Shown: one piece after another, positions 1 to 11,315 of the stretch
Layout: the number at the start of each line of letters is the position of its first letter
Position numbering within the stretch: the stretch's first letter is position 1
Source of the DNA: Cristatella mucedo
Taxonomy: Eukaryota > Bryozoa > Phylactolaemata > Cristatellidae
Length of the DNA: 64,000 nucleotides
Direction: 5' to 3'
Assembly (NCBI GenBank): GCA_009760855.2
Contig: WPIO01000009.1
Coordinates: 5,710,001-5,774,000 of the forward strand
Position numbers and translations under genes: made by a program
Notes under the pieces: generated by a model
Database searches by the model: none
Told to the model about the DNA's origin: nothing
What the model saw: the letters and a program-made list of their open reading frames with translations, nothing else

Positions 1-107
1 CGGAGATACATTACATTGGGGCTGTATTTTACGCGGGTGACGCAGGCGGACGAGCGTACGTGGTGGTATTGTAACAGTCGGGGAGGCTCTTCCGGAGTGC
101 AAGGCCT
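1..107. other. Unassigned left edge
   Basis: The first 17 bases match the terminal CGGAGATACATTACATT of the second LINE family seen at 1,288, 52,730 and 53,950, so the window probably opens at the end of such a copy. Nothing else is recognisable before the GA tract. Confidence 0.4.
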
Positions 108-200
108 GAGAAAAGAGAGAGAGAGAGAGAGCGAGAGAGAGACGGAGTGAGAGGGAGAGAGAGACAGAGAGACAGGGAGAGAGATGCAGAGAACGGAGAC

Positions 201-244
<44 letters not shown>

Positions 245-439
245 AGCGTCAGGACAGGGAGAGAGAAGCAGAGACAGAGAGTAAGAGAAGGAGAGGCGGA
301 GAGAGAGACAGAGAGTGAGACAGAGAAAGAGAGTGAGAGGGACAAAGAGAGACAAAGAGAGAGGGACAGGAACCGGGATAGAGACAGAAAGAGACAGAGA
401 GAGATACAGAGAGGCAGATAGCGAGAGAGAGAGCGAGTA

Positions 440-529
<90 letters not shown>

Positions 530-550
530 AAGAGAGACAGAGACAGAAAC

Positions 551-585
<35 letters not shown>

Positions 586-601
586 AGACAGAGACAGAAA
601 C

Positions 602-653
<52 letters not shown>

Positions 654-842
654 AGGGAGATACAGAGAACGGAGACAGAGAGAGAAAGAGAGAAAGAGTC
701 ATGACAGGGAGAGAGAAGCAGGGACATAGAGGCAGAGACGGAGAGAGAGACAGAAAGAGTGAGACAGAGAAAGAGAATGAGAGACAAAGAAACAAAAAGA
801 GAGACAAAGAGAGAGAGAGAGAGAAAGGGAGAAGGAAAGGGA

Positions 843-918
<76 letters not shown>
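108..918. repeat. (GA)n-rich low-complexity tract
   Basis: About 800 bp of almost pure purine on the plus strand, built from GA dinucleotides with scattered CAGAGA and GGAGA variants. All open frames through it encode Ser-Leu or Arg-Glu repeats and are composition artefacts. Two perfect GA runs lie near 445-523 and 850-916. Confidence 0.95.
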
Positions 919-1167
919 CTAGCGTGCACTCAGGTCAGCATACAAGTAAGTGAGAAGGTAAGTGAGAAGCGCGACAAGGGTACGGTCACGTGAGCAGCTC
1001 ACCAATTCACTCTTTGGGCGGGCGGAGGGCCGCAAGTCCGGCTAGGGCTGAACCACGTGACGGCAATGCCACGCCCACAACTCTTCCGTTAAACCCGACA
1101 ACAACCTGCTTGGGCTACTAGGCTGCTTAGGAGAGGCTTAAGCGGGTAGTTTTGATGAAGAAGGTCA

Positions 1168-1288
1168 AGGTACCGAATGCGTACCGAAAGCCGCTTAGGC
1201 TGTGAGTGCGCTATGCAAAACTCTCCTGCGTAACACCCACATGGTCTTTATGACTTTGTGGAGTTACTGACGGAGATACATTACATTA
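1168..1288 (+). repeat. 3' end of LINE family 2
   Basis: Closely matches the 3' ends at 52,618-52,735 and 53,840-53,955: the TACCGAATGCGTACCGAAAGCC block, then a segment ending GGAGATACATTACATT. It is a 5'-truncated copy with no coding part. Confidence 0.75.
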
Positions 1289-2501
1289 CAAAGGAAAAGG
1301 TAAAGAAAAGAAGAAAAAGAAATTTTCCTAGTAGTAATGAAAGCCGAATAAAAAGCAGACTTTTTCAGGCATAACTTCGAGAAATGTTAAGCAATGCCCT
1401 TCATTTGGTCACCGACAGACATCGGCGGCGGCCTTTAACTGACTGCGGCGGCTGACGAGTGACCGTTTAATCGCAGCCAAATCTCCCATTTATAGCCCGA
1501 CGTGCGGTGGCCTCGCCCATCGGTTTCGGTTGCTGTTCTTCCGGCCGATACCGTACCCTGCATAAGCTCTCAGCTCTGCCTGCGAAGTCCTTCGTCAACG
1601 AAGGACTTCGTAGGCAGAGCTGAACCGATGGCCAGTCCAATGGCAACCGGGGTATCAATTGTGCCTCGGAGAGTCCAAGCACGGTCAACTCGGTGAGGAC
1701 CACCCTGAACCCTGACCCGTAAGCCTTAATCCGAGTTGCCGCTACTTGAGCTGTCGAGTTGTCGCGATCCCTAGTTCCCGCGCGCGCTCTATGAGATGCG
1801 ACGCGCTGCTTTGCTATAATGCATATTGCGTCATCAGGCAAGTAGGCGAGGGACCTCACACCTAGGGTCAGAGACTTAGTCATTACGAAGCACCGAATTT
1901 TTTGAGATTCGATAGCGACTCCGTACAACTTCTTCGACAATTTAACCTGTATTTGTACTGGATGTCGCCTGTCGGTTGAGTTGATCGAGTGCTTCGGCTA
2001 GATCTCAGGGGTCTTATTTTACGTACTAACACTCGGGTTCTCTGGTCGAGACGATCTAGTCAACTCGCCGTTTTCGGTTTTTGCATTGATGCTAGTTTTA
2101 ATGCCGCAATGCCCGTTAGCTTGGCTGACATAAACTCACTTGGTCATGGTTCGGTTGAATGTCGCCTATTTTTAAATTGAGTTCGCAACCTGGACAGAAA
2201 AATTCAAACACCGGATCAACATTTCTGACAGCTCAAGGTCCGGCTACCGCAGTAGCTTACCAAACAACCTTTACGGAATATAAAGGCTGGATTTGGGTTG
2301 TAACGGCTTCACATTTTCTGCCTCGACTTTCTACGCTTGACTTCTTATAATCCGCCACTCTATCTTCAAATTCTTGATATGATTCTTGCCAATTGAACTG
2401 CTGATGCGTCCAATGCCGTTGCAAAAATCCCCACTCAAAATTTTGTTAAAACGCTCTTTGATCAGGAAACATGAAAATGCATCCGCTTGCACACCCCCGT
2501 T
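1289..2501. other. No recognisable gene
   Basis: Apart from the hairpin at 1,570-1,623, I see nothing assignable here. A 157-codon minus-strand open frame at 1,467-1,940 has no family features and reads through the hairpin arms, so it is probably chance. Confidence 0.5.
1570..1623. repeat. 26-bp near-perfect inverted repeat
   Basis: Arms 1,570-1,595 and 1,598-1,623 are complementary at 25 of 26 positions and separated by only two bases. The transcript or single strand would form a long hairpin. Its origin is unknown; a folded-back duplication of the left arm is the simplest reading. Confidence 0.85.
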
Positions 2502-2750
2502 TGTATTGGTTACAAAGGGAATTTCTCATGATGCAGTGCACCTCACGCCTCGCGCATTCGTCCAAATACACCACCAGTTTATTTTCACTTGGCATGAGCA
2601 CGACTCTCCTTGCCGCTCTCGCCCATCGAATTGCCCGCGACTCCCCTGTCACATCGATCACTAACAGCACATCCCGACCGCATACCAAATCGAGTGTCAC
2701 TGCCACTCGTACAACGATCAGGGCAGTGTCATTATTTAAACGAAGCCACA
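2502..2750 (-). repeat. 3' LTR of Gypsy copy #1
   Basis: Aligns along its length with the LTR at 3,906-4,152, including the conserved TTTATT region, the CACGACTCTCCT block and the ATCGAGTGTCAC block. It begins TGTATT and ends GCCACA, fitting TG...CA termini. It is more diverged than the two LTRs of copy #2, consistent with an older insertion. The 5' LTR of this copy is not in the window. Confidence 0.7.
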
Positions 2751-3905
2751 TGCTCTCCTCATCTATAGATCAGTCCATGACGTAGTCGGAACAGCAAGCA
2801 ACTGCTCTCTTCCGCTGCCTCTGGCAACGCGCAGGCTAAACAGTAAGCCTATAGTCCCCGCAGCGCGCCTTGGTGGTCTCAGGTCAAATCTTTGCCGAAG
2901 CTGTCTGCCGGGCTCGTCAGCTCTGGCCATACAACCTGGACCAGCATCGAAGTTCGCACCAAGGGGTTCGTTGGCGATCGGTACTGGTTTATTATGTAAA
3001 GCGCCTAAAAAGAGATTGAGTTCTCCGAGGGCGCTTTATCGAGTGCATTATTATTATTATTATATCAACTAGGTATCGGCGAATTTAATCGATTTCAATG
3101 CCGACTCCTTCAATCGGAGCAGTAACTGTCCCCTGAGGCCAGTAAGTGGTGCATCGCTCTCCGGTGGGGGGGGGGTAAGAGTTACAAAAACCTACTGACC
3201 CGGAATAAAGCCACTTCCATAAGGGCTTTCTAAACGAGGCTTCCGAGTCATTGGCGTTTTCATCATACGAGAATTACTGGCGGCAAGGCGATGAGCTGGC
3301 GTCTAATCCGGCTGTAGCAAAAAGAGTGTGCCAGTACACCATCGTCATTATGTCGCGCCCACTCAGGGCTGCCATTCCTTTTATGGTTCGGAGGTTTGGC
3401 ACGACTTTACCGTTTCCAGGGGAGCGGTAAATTGTAGCGAAAAATTGTATAATTATGTCCCCCAGCGTTCGCAAAGCTGGCGAACAGCATTAGATCGAAA
3501 AGTGGCGGCATTTTCCATTACGAGCTGCCATGGCGGGCCCCTTTCTCTGAATATTTCGTCCAAGTGTTGGACCGCCGAGGTCTTGCTCTCGTCGAGGATA
3601 CGCAACCGAATGGCAAACCTACTGGGGCCGCCATTGAAAATTGTCAGATACTTGACACCGTTGAAGACGGTAATAGTAACGGCCAGGCGGCGCCAGTTGG
3701 AATCTCCGTCGAAATGTGGAGGGCTCCAAGACCCTGGCGCTGGATCCACAGACCGCCAACGCATTTACGATTTAACAACGCGTTCCACCTTCACCCGCGT
3801 TATCGAAATGCCAGGAAAGCAGAGCCTGGCCATGTGCAAGGTGCGGTCAACCCCTAGGTGATGCAAGTCGCGAAACTCTCGAAGATCTACTTCTTGGGCT
3901 GGAAC
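2751..3905 (-). pseudogene. Gypsy copy #1: integrase remnant
   Basis: Read on the minus strand, this is the integrase of a Gypsy-type LTR retrotransposon, from the zinc-binding region (DLHHLGVDRTLHMARLCFPG near 3,800-3,880) through the core (SNWRRLA, ENAATFRSN, near 3,480-3,690) to the C-terminal region next to the 3' LTR. Frames are broken by several shifts and a LINE 3' fragment sits at 2,993-3,064. The matching upstream part of the same copy resumes at 23,868, because copy #2 inserted at 3,905/3,906. Its undamaged stretch across the Polinton target gives the empty-site comparison for that insertion. Confidence 0.8.
2993..3064 (+). repeat. L2-like LINE 3'-end fragment
   Basis: A 72-bp piece containing only the GTAAAGCGCC...GGGCGCTTTAT hairpin and an (ATT)n tail, inserted into the integrase remnant of Gypsy copy #1. 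It is extremely 5'-truncated. Confidence 0.85.
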
Positions 3906-4152
3906 TGTAGCCAGAATTATTGTCTCGAATGGCACAAAACGCCAGCCGATGAGCAACACCGCCAGTTTATTCCTCCTACACACGGAGCAGGGCGAAGCAC
4001 GACTCTCCTCGCCCCTCTCGCCCACCGAAGTCCCCCCGACTCCCTTGGCAAAACAAACCACTAATCGCACGGCCCGGCTGCTTACCACATCGAGTGTCAC
4101 AGCCCACTCGAACAGCGATCAGGAGCAGTGTCATCAATTACCTAAAACCACA
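3906..4152 (-). repeat. 3' LTR of Gypsy copy #2
   Basis: 247 bp, TGTAGCC...AAACCACA, similar to the LTR at 23,618-23,862 with scattered substitutions and small indels. It is preceded by the GGAAC target duplication at 3,901-3,905. Confidence 0.88.
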
Positions 4153-4236
4153 TGCCCGCCTGATCTGGAGATCAATTAACGACGTAGCCAGAGCAGCAAG
4201 CAGCTGTTCTTCTCCACTGCTTAGGCAGCGAGAAGG

Positions 4237-4556
4237 CTAAACATTAACCACATAGTCCTCATAGCGCGCCGCCGGTCTCAGGTCACATCTTGGCCGTAGC
4301 TGTCTGCCGGGCTCGTCGTCTCTGGACATAATACCAGGGCCAGCATCGGAGTGTTCGTCGAGGAGTTCATTGGCGTTCGGTTCTGGTCTGATGTCCGCTA
4401 GATGGCGGTGGATTCCATCAATTTCAATGCCAACTCCTTCCGCCGGGGCGGTAATTGTCCCCTGAGGCCATTTAGTGGTGCAACGGGCTCCAGGGGGTTT
4501 TACGAAAACCCACTGACCCTGAATCAAGTCATTTTCATCGACAGGCATATGAAGAC
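4237..4556 (-). pseudogene. Gypsy copy #2: integrase C-terminal region
   Basis: The minus-strand frame from 4,548 to 4,237 contains GQWVFVKPPGARC, then a WPQGTITAP stretch and IEIDGIHRHLADIRPEP. That is the typical C-terminal tail of Gypsy integrases (basic, V-I-E-I-D-G-x-x-R-H-x-A-D-I-R-P). It is cut off from the rest of the gene by the LINE starting near 4,560. Confidence 0.8.
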
Positions 4557-4559
4557 TAC

Positions 4560-6672
4560 TGTAGGTCGTACCAATCGATCATAGAAAAGGCAAAGTCTAG
4601 CTTCTATAGAAACATTGTTGAATCACAGATGCACAATCCAAAAATGCTGATGTCGACAATAAACCATTTCCTCAACCGTTCCCAGATTAGCTCCTTACCT
4701 GATGATCCTAATGATAATCTAGCCGATCGCTTCTCTCGATTCTTTGTGCAGAAGATAGACAGGACCAGGGAATCCATCCCTGCGATGACAACCTCCCCAC
4801 TAGAATGCTGTTCCTCGGTTCCTGGCTGCACCTCAATGTCTGCATTTAAGCAAGTCACTAGTGATATAGTCCTAAAGTTCGTATCTCAATCAAAGAAGAC
4901 AACAAGTCCTCTGGACCCTATTCCCACTGTCCTGATCCTACGTTGCATTGATCTGCTGCTTCCATGCATAACTAACATAATTAATATGTCATTAGCCTCA
5001 GGTCATGTCCCAGCACCTTTCAAAAAAGCTGTAGTCAGGCCACTTCTCAAGAAAACTGCACTTGACCAAGAGAGCTTGAGCAACTACCGCCCAGTCTCCC
5101 TTCTACCATTCCTATCAAAGACACTCGAACGGGTCGTGGTGGACCAACTGAACTCGTATATTGAAACCTCACACCTTGCTAGTAAGTTCCAGTCTGGCTT
5201 TAGAGCTAATCACTCCACAGAGTCAGCATTGCTTCGGGTATACAACGACCTACTTAGGAATGCAGACATGGGTAGAGTGTCTCTGCTTGTTTTGCTTGAT
5301 CTTTCGGCAGCTTTTGATACCATCGATCACAAAGTTCCTCTAGAGCGCCTCTCATCTCGGCTGGGCATCACTGGCACTGCTCTGCAGTGGTTCAGGTCAT
5401 ATCTCAGTGGGAGACTCCAGAGTATTGACGTGAATGGACAAAGATCATCTGAAGTACCTCTGAAATATGGAGTACCTCAGGGCTCCGTGCTAGGTCCGGT
5501 TCTGTTCACGGTTTATACTCTCCCTCTTGCTGATGTGATTGCCGAGCACAATCTAGGCTTTCACTTCTATGCAGATGACACTCAGTTGTACCTTTGCTTT
5601 GATCCCTCCCAGCCTTCGAGCACCTCAAATTCTCTAAACTCACTAGCTGCATGCATTGATGACATCCGCACATGGATGGCAGCAAATTTTCTAAAACTTA
5701 ACGATGATAAAACTAACTTACTAGTTATGGGCAAACCTAGTGTGATCCAGAGATTGGAAAGGCTGACTCTCAAAATTGGCTCTGCCAGCATATCTCCAGT
5801 TGAATCAGCTCGAAATCTAGGTGTCATATTCCAAAGCGACCTCTCGTTAGACGACCATATCAGCTCCACAGTCAAATCCGCCTATTTTCAGCTTCATAAC
5901 ATTGCTAAAATTTGGGCTTGTTTAGATAAAGATACCACGTTTAAGTTGGTCCATGCATTCATGACATCCCGTCTCGACTTGTGCAACTCACTGCTTACTG
6001 GCCTACCAGCATGTGCGATCAGGCGATTGCAGCTGGTGCAAAACTCTGCAGCTAGGCTTGTCTGTCGTGAGCATCGCAGTTGCCACATCACACCACTTCT
6101 CGCCGACCTGCACTGGCTACCAGTCAAGCAACGAATTGACTTCAAGGTTTTGTCGCTCACTTTTAGGTCCCTTCATTCTATGGCTCTAGCCTATCTCTCA
6201 GATATACTACCCCATCAGGCCAAGCATTGTACCAACCGCTTTTCGGAATCCAACAGTCTAGAAATACCTCGTACAAACCTTAAATCCTTTGGAGACCGTG
6301 CATTTAGTTAATATGCTCCCAAAGCCTAGAACTCCCTCCCGACCTGCGTCAGAACATCTCCTGACCTGACCACATTAAAAAAGAATTTAAAAACACCTAT
6401 TTAGGACAGCATTTAGTGGGTCCCTGTGATTCGTCCTTGATGTGCTTATGCGTGCTGACACTGTGCATGCTGCCACTAACCACATTTGCATGCTGACCCT
6501 GTGCATGTCACCCCTAACCATATTATTCATTTCGTTCGTTTTTCAAGCATGATTTTACTTACCATTCAATTGCATTTCACTTTACAGCAAATGCAAAGCG
6601 CCTAGAGAGAGATTAAGTTCTCTGAGGGCGCTTTATCAAGTGAATCATTATTATTATTATTATTATTATTAT
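4560..6672 (+). mobile_element. L2/CR1-type LINE, 5'-truncated, with (ATT)n tail
   Basis: A non-LTR retrotransposon copy inserted antisense into the integrase of Gypsy copy #2. It begins inside the linker between endonuclease and RT, so the endonuclease and any ORF1 are missing, and it ends with the GCGCC/GGCGC hairpin (6,595-6,634) and an ATT microsatellite tail. I could not see a clean target-site duplication. Confidence 0.88.
4629..6311 (+). pseudogene. LINE reverse transcriptase (L2/CR1-like), truncated
   Basis: The 560-codon frame contains the RT palm and fingers: YRPVSLLPFLSK (RT2), SGFRANHSTESALL, LLDLSAAFDTIDH (catalytic D), [20 protein letters not shown], then FHFYADDTQLYL with the F/Y-A-D-D catalytic pair near residues 315-320, followed by the C-terminal domain typical of L2/CR1 elements. 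A TAA at the end replaces the TCGTA seen in related copies (for example near 29,820), removing roughly the last 35 residues. The endonuclease domain is absent, so it cannot act autonomously. It is one of the least damaged RT copies here and could be fairly young. Confidence 0.88.
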
Positions 6673-6917
6673 TTCCGTCAGAGCTCTCTGTGCGAGGCTC
6701 GCGAGCCATCGGAGGTTTCCATTCGTACGAGAAAAGCTGACGGCAAGGCGATGAGCCGGCGTCCAATCCGACGGTGGCTGAGAGATTGTACCAGTACACC
6801 ATCATCATTATGTCCCGTCCACTCCGGGCTGCCATTCCTTTTATTGTTCGGTGGTTTCTCTCTACTACACCGTTTCCAGAGGAGCGGTAGGCACAGCGAT
6901 ACGTTGCGTGTACCCCC
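6673..6917 (-). pseudogene. Gypsy copy #2: integrase middle segment
   Basis: Read on the minus strand this is the part of the integrase following the break at the Polinton: a SSGNGVVERNHRTIKGMAAR stretch (holding the conserved glutamate of the D,D-35-E triad), then RSGRDIMMMVYWYN. It is bounded on the left by the LINE tail and on the right by the ACCCCC target duplication of the Polinton. Confidence 0.85.
6912..6917. repeat. Target-site duplication of the Polinton, left copy
   Basis: ACCCCC, identical to 20,786-20,791. The undisrupted Gypsy copy #1 has TCCCCC at the homologous position near 3,460, followed by AGCGTTCGCAAAG, matching the right flank AACGATCGCAAAG. Six bases is the usual Polinton duplication length. 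Confidence 0.88.
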
Positions 6918-6920
6918 TGA

Positions 6921-7160
6921 TGATAGGAATCTCCCCTTTACGACATCGTCTAATTTTTCGCCAACCTCGGTTCCACCATCGGTTGCCAAAAAATTACCCG
7001 ATATCGCAAAGGGAAAAATTCTATCATCACTAAATTCAAATCATCATCAATTAGCATAAATATTTTTACCTTATATAGCAAATGTCTTCTCGAGTAGGTC
7101 AAAGAAATTCTTTCTCTTTTGAATCTAGAAGGTTAATGAACATTGATTTCAAACCATCAA
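6921..7160 (+). repeat. Polinton left terminal inverted repeat
   Basis: 240 bp, nearly identical to the reverse complement of 20,544-20,783, starting TGATAGGAAT and ending CATTGATTTCAAACCATCAA. It contains a TTATATAG motif and the first codons of the polymerase gene. Confidence 0.95.
7071..7078 (+). promoter_or_regulatory. TTATATAG motif before the polymerase start
   Basis: TTATATAG lies three bases before the ATG at 7,082. The same octamer, or close variants, precedes most genes of this element at 3-14 bp, so I infer a shared core promoter or initiator. Confidence 0.6.
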
Positions 7161-10100
7161 GTAGAAAATACGTTGGAAAAAAGGAAGACTAAACAAAGTT
7201 GGTCTCATAGAACCTGTTGTTTCTGCTAATGGAAATACTTTAACTTTTTCTTATAAAAAAAGAACATATGCAGACTTTGAGTCACTTAAAGAGTCTCTTA
7301 GATATCAAACAAATGAATTACTTGACAGAGTTAGAAGTTCATGGAGGTTTGTTAGAGTTCATTTTAAAATATCATTCGGCATGAGAATGTTTCATAATGG
7401 AGACACAGAAAAAAAGGAGCACAATCAAAATCAATGTTAACGATGGATAGTGAATCATCTAACTCAATATTTGAAAAAGTAATGCTTTCTTTAGGAACTA
7501 ATTCTGGGGGATTAGTAGAAAGAAATGTTGGTTCTGGATGGTTATTTATTGGTTATTATTCATTCTCTGTTGTTATTTCTAAATACATACCCCTAAGCGG
7601 TGGTACATACATTGAAACACCTGAATATCTTGTTAAGAAAAAGTGTATAATTAATTTAAAAAATCTTAATGATGAGTTTTGCGCTGTGTGGTGTGTTTTA
7701 AGATCTCTAAACCCAGTAGACAGAAATAAGTGGAAAATAAACGACTTAAAAACAATATTAGCTAATAATCACTCTAATCTTCTTAATGAGATTGAATGGC
7801 CTTTAATGGTTAAAGACGTTAATAAATTAGAGAAAGCAATGAATGTTAGTATAAATGTTTATTCATGTGGGTATAAAGAATCAAGGGTTTCACCACTGAG
7901 AGTTGTAAAAAAATCAGATGAAGAAGAAGGTAGACATGTAAGTCTTTTGCTAGTTGTTAAAGGTAAAAAAGAACATTATATGTTGATTAGTAATTTTATT
8001 TCATTATGTAGACCACCAAAGTCTGGAGGAAGACAGTATTATTGTCATAGATGCTTAAATAGATTCTTTGATAAAAAAACAAGTAGCCAATCATTTAGAA
8101 ATATGTGAAAGTATGAACTCTGGAAACACTGTTTATTTAATGCCACATGGAGATAGTAAGTTTATTAAGTTTGATTCTTTCAAACATCTTAATACATGTC
8201 CATATGTTTGCTATGCTGATTTTGAGTGTATAATTGAAAAACGAGAAAATTCTTCAACGCACACACCATGTTCAGCTGCTTTTATCATAGTTGATTGGAA
8301 GGGGGAAGTTTTTGATAGGTTTATTAATGTTGGATCTGATTGTGTTGTTAAGTTTCTTCGAAGATTATTTGAATTATCAGATTTCTTGAAAAGCACATTG
8401 ATTGAACATTGTGGAGAAAGTAAAATGGATAGTTTAACTGAAAGTGAATATGATGAATATGAAAATGCTTTATTCTGTTGGATGTGTAAAGAGCCATTCA
8501 ATTCTAAAGTAAGTGATTTGAGAAAAGTCCACGATCACTGCCACCTAACAAATAAATATAGAGGCTCAGTGCATCATATTTGCACCTTAAAAGAGGGAGT
8601 TAACTTTAGAAGATGGCAACTTCCTGTTATATTTCACAACTTTAGAGGATATGACTCACATATAATTGTTAAAGCTCTTAAAAATTTTAGTGTTGAAGCA
8701 CAACCAATAGCTAATAATCTTGAGAAGTATATGATGTTAAGGGTTAAAGATATTGTTTTTAAGGATAGTGCACAATTTATGCTTGGTTCATTAAACTTTA
8801 TCGCGTCAACAATGGGTAAAACTATTGATTGTTTTCCAATTTCTAACAAAGTTTTAAGTGAACTTTATCCAAATAAAAACCTTAATATGCTAGCAACTAT
8901 AGAAGAATATCCTTACGAGTTCATGGATTCTTTTGGTAAATTTTTCACTTCATCTCTTCCAAGTAAAGATGATTTTTATTCGAGTGTTTACATGACTGGT
9001 ATATCAGATGAAAGTTATAAAAAAGCAAATGATGTTTGGAAAGAGTTTGATTGTAAAAATATGTTAGAATATCATAATTTATATCTTCAAACAGACGTTT
9101 TATTGCTTGCTGATTGTTTCGAAAGTTTTAGAAAAGGATTGGTATCAAAACTAAAATTAGATCTAGCAAACTTTGTAACAACACCAAACTTCTCATGGAA
9201 TGCAGTATTCTGGTTTTCAGGAGTAAAGATTGAGTTATTATCTGATAGAGAGAATTATGACATGTTAAAAAAATCTATTCGTGGAAGAATATGTCAGGTT
9301 AGCAGTAGACTTGTTAAGGCAAATAATCCTTTAGTTCCTGATTATGATAAGGATAAACCAATAACATGGATAACTTATCAAGATGCAACAAATCTATATC
9401 CTACAGCAATGAGGGAGCTTCTTCCTCAAGGAAACATTGTTGAAATTTCAAATGAAGGGTGGGATATTGATAGAATTCTTAAGTTAGAGGACGAATCAGA
9501 TACTGGTTACTTCTTTGTTGTTGATATCGAGTACGATCCAAAAACTAAAGAGTATTACCATGATTTACACAACGAATATTCATTATGCGCTTCTAATAGA
9601 GTTGTTCATTGTAGTGAATATTCAAATTTTCAAAATAAATTCAAAACAGAAGCAAGTAATATTCCAAAGTTAATATGTGACTTTAAACCAAAAAAGGATT
9701 ATCTTCTTCATTATAGATATTTAAAGTTCTGTTTAACACACGGAATGGTTTGTGATGTAAAGAAAGTTTTCAAGTTTAATCAATCTAGACGGCTTAGACC
9801 TTATATTGAAATGTGTGCTGAAATGAAAGCATTAAATTCAAGTAAAAAGTTTTTAAGAAACCTTTGTAAACTTATCATGAATTCATTATATGGTAAAACC
9901 TGTGAAGATGTTGAAAAAAGAGTTAAAATTTATTTAGTTAGTACTATCGATGAAGCAGGAAAAAAATGTCAATAAACGAATAAGAGATCCAAATATGGTT
10001 AACTTTAGAGACTTTGGAGAATATTTGACAATCTTTCAAATGAATCAATCGAAAAAAATTAAATAAACCAATATTCATCGGTAGTGCAATTTTAGATTTA

Positions 10101-10694
10101 TCAAAGTTACATATGCAAAAGTTTTATTACGATGTTATAAAGCAGAAATATGGAGACAAGGTTAGTTTAATCTATACTGACACTGATTCTTTAATTATGA
10201 ACGTTGAAACACCCAATCTTTACGATGATATGAAAGCAATGCCTGATTATTTTGATGATGATACAATCGGTAAATTTAAGGATGAGGCAAAAGGAAAAGT
10301 AAGTTCAGAAGTTTGTGCTTTAAGACCAAAGCTATACTCTGTAAGTATCGTTGATGCTGAAAGGAAAGCTGCCACAAAAGGAGTAACAAAAGCAGTTTTA
10401 ACTAAAGCTATGTGGCATGACACATTTGTTTGTTGTTTAACTGGAAGTATAGAAATTTTTAAAGGTAAAACAAATGAGAAGTTTGGTGAAAGTCAAATTA
10501 GAAAGTTTCATAAGATATCTCAAGATAAACATGAACTATTTACTAATGAGATGGAAAAAGTTGCACTATCACCATTTGAATCAAAACGTTACTGGCTAGA
10601 TTGTGGTCGTTGTAGTTATGCTTATGGACATTATAAGATTGAAAAAGCTTTGAGTGAAGGTACTAATCCAGGTCACTGTGATAAATGTATTTAA
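7082..10694 (+). pseudogene. polB: Protein-primed family B DNA polymerase, frameshifted
   Basis: This is the replicative polymerase of the element. An N-terminal extension (7,082-8,108, three frames) carries the Polinton-specific region and a CHRC...HLEIC zinc finger. The frame 8,068-9,975 then has Exo I (D51-F-E53), an endonuclease VII-like Cys/His insert (CWMC at 137-140, then DHCH and KYRG), Exo II (N191, Y195-D196), Exo III (D343 in YLQTDVLLLAD), motif A (D439 in DATNLYP) and motif B (NSLYGK 605-610). Motif C (YTDTDS) is in the next frame, 10,113-10,694. All catalytic motifs are present, but at least five frame changes break the gene, near 7,180, 7,410, 8,075, 9,962 and 10,055, each at an A run. 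The start lies inside the left inverted repeat. Confidence 0.93.
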
Positions 10695-10719
10695 CAAAAA
10701 TAATTTCATTATTATAGAA

Positions 10720-10980
10720 ATGGAAAACGAAAATCCAGAGTTTTTAAAAGTTGAAGAAAGCTCTATGGATATAGGTATTTCAGATACTGAGTCAATATCA
10801 GATACAGAATCTGAAGATCCTGATTATATACCCGAATCTGAGTCTGAATCCGAATCCGAGTCTGAATCCGAATCCGAATCTGGGTTTGAGTCTGCTGAAG
10901 ACGACTTTACTTTTTACACTGAAGCTGATGATATACCACCATTTAGAAGTAATTATGTAAATGAAGAAAATGAATTATAA
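10720..10980 (+). CDS. Small acidic protein with Glu-Ser repeat
   Basis: 86 residues from an ATG preceded by TTATAGAA. The middle is a run of about eight Glu-Ser pairs (residues about 45-60) inside a generally acidic, Ser-rich chain; there are no membrane segments or cysteines. Such acidic tails occur in histone-mimic or packaging-accessory proteins, but I recognise no family. It lies 25 bp after the polymerase and overlaps the next upstream region by nothing. An alternative earlier in-frame start at 10,654 would overlap the polymerase end and is less likely. Confidence 0.6.
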   Translation: MENENPEFLKVEESSMDIGISDTESISDTESEDPDYIPESESESESESESESESGFESAEDDFTFYTEADDIPPFRSNYVNEENEL

Positions 10981-10992
10981 AAATAATTATAC

Positions 10993-11000
10993 TTATATAG
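10993..11000 (+). promoter_or_regulatory. TTATATAG motif before the first repeat-family gene
   Basis: TTATATAG two bases before the ATG at 11,003, the closest spacing in the set. Confidence 0.6.
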
Positions 11001-11002
11001 AA

Positions 11003-11278
11003 ATGGATGTCTCGAGAATTTTAAGCTGTGAACAATCCAGAGATATGGCTGTAAAGATCTGTCTTCAAAAACTAAAAGGAAATGATCAACGAATAGTTGG
11101 ACACTCTCTTGATAAACTCATTCCAGATTTAGAGAGTTCGTTTGTTAGTGTTCTTATAGAAATCTGTGAAGCTTCTGATAAGCTAATGGAGTGTAGAGGT
11201 AAGATAAATGAAATGCTCAAAGAAGCATCTAAAAAATCAAAAACCCGAAAAACAAAACAAGGGTTACAAATTAATTAA
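11003..11278 (+). CDS. SRIL-family small protein, single domain (hypothetical)
   Basis: 91 residues. It opens with VSRILSCEQSRDMAVKIC and has a later helix FVSVLIEICEASDKL. Both parts reappear in the proteins at 11,316 and 11,984 (RIL..., a charged A-x-x-x-A helix, then KIS/SVLLQICD-x-YD), so it is the first of a tandem family. The C-terminus is basic (KKSKTRKTKQ). I do not recognise the fold; mostly helical content is suggested by the residue pattern. The start is set by the TTATATAG motif just upstream, rather than the earlier in-frame ATG at 10,961. Confidence 0.7.
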   Translation: MDVSRILSCEQSRDMAVKICLQKLKGNDQRIVGHSLDKLIPDLESSFVSVLIEICEASDKLMECRGKINEMLKEASKKSKTRKTKQGLQIN

Positions 11279-11300
11279 TTCTATTAAATAATCTTAATCT

Positions 11301-11308
11301 TTATATAG
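11301..11308 (+). promoter_or_regulatory. TTATATAG motif before the two-domain gene
   Basis: TTATATAGAGAAAAA leads directly into the ATG at 11,316; the same string recurs before 11,984. Confidence 0.62.
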
Positions 11309-11315
11309 AGAAAAA

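Noticed and set aside
29-953. Long Ser-Leu and Arg-Glu reading frames
   Set aside because: They are translations of the (GA)n tract in different frames; no non-repeat coding content.
1467-1940. 157-codon minus-strand frame as a gene
   Set aside because: It crosses the 26-bp hairpin, shows no family motif, and matches no neighbouring coding block.
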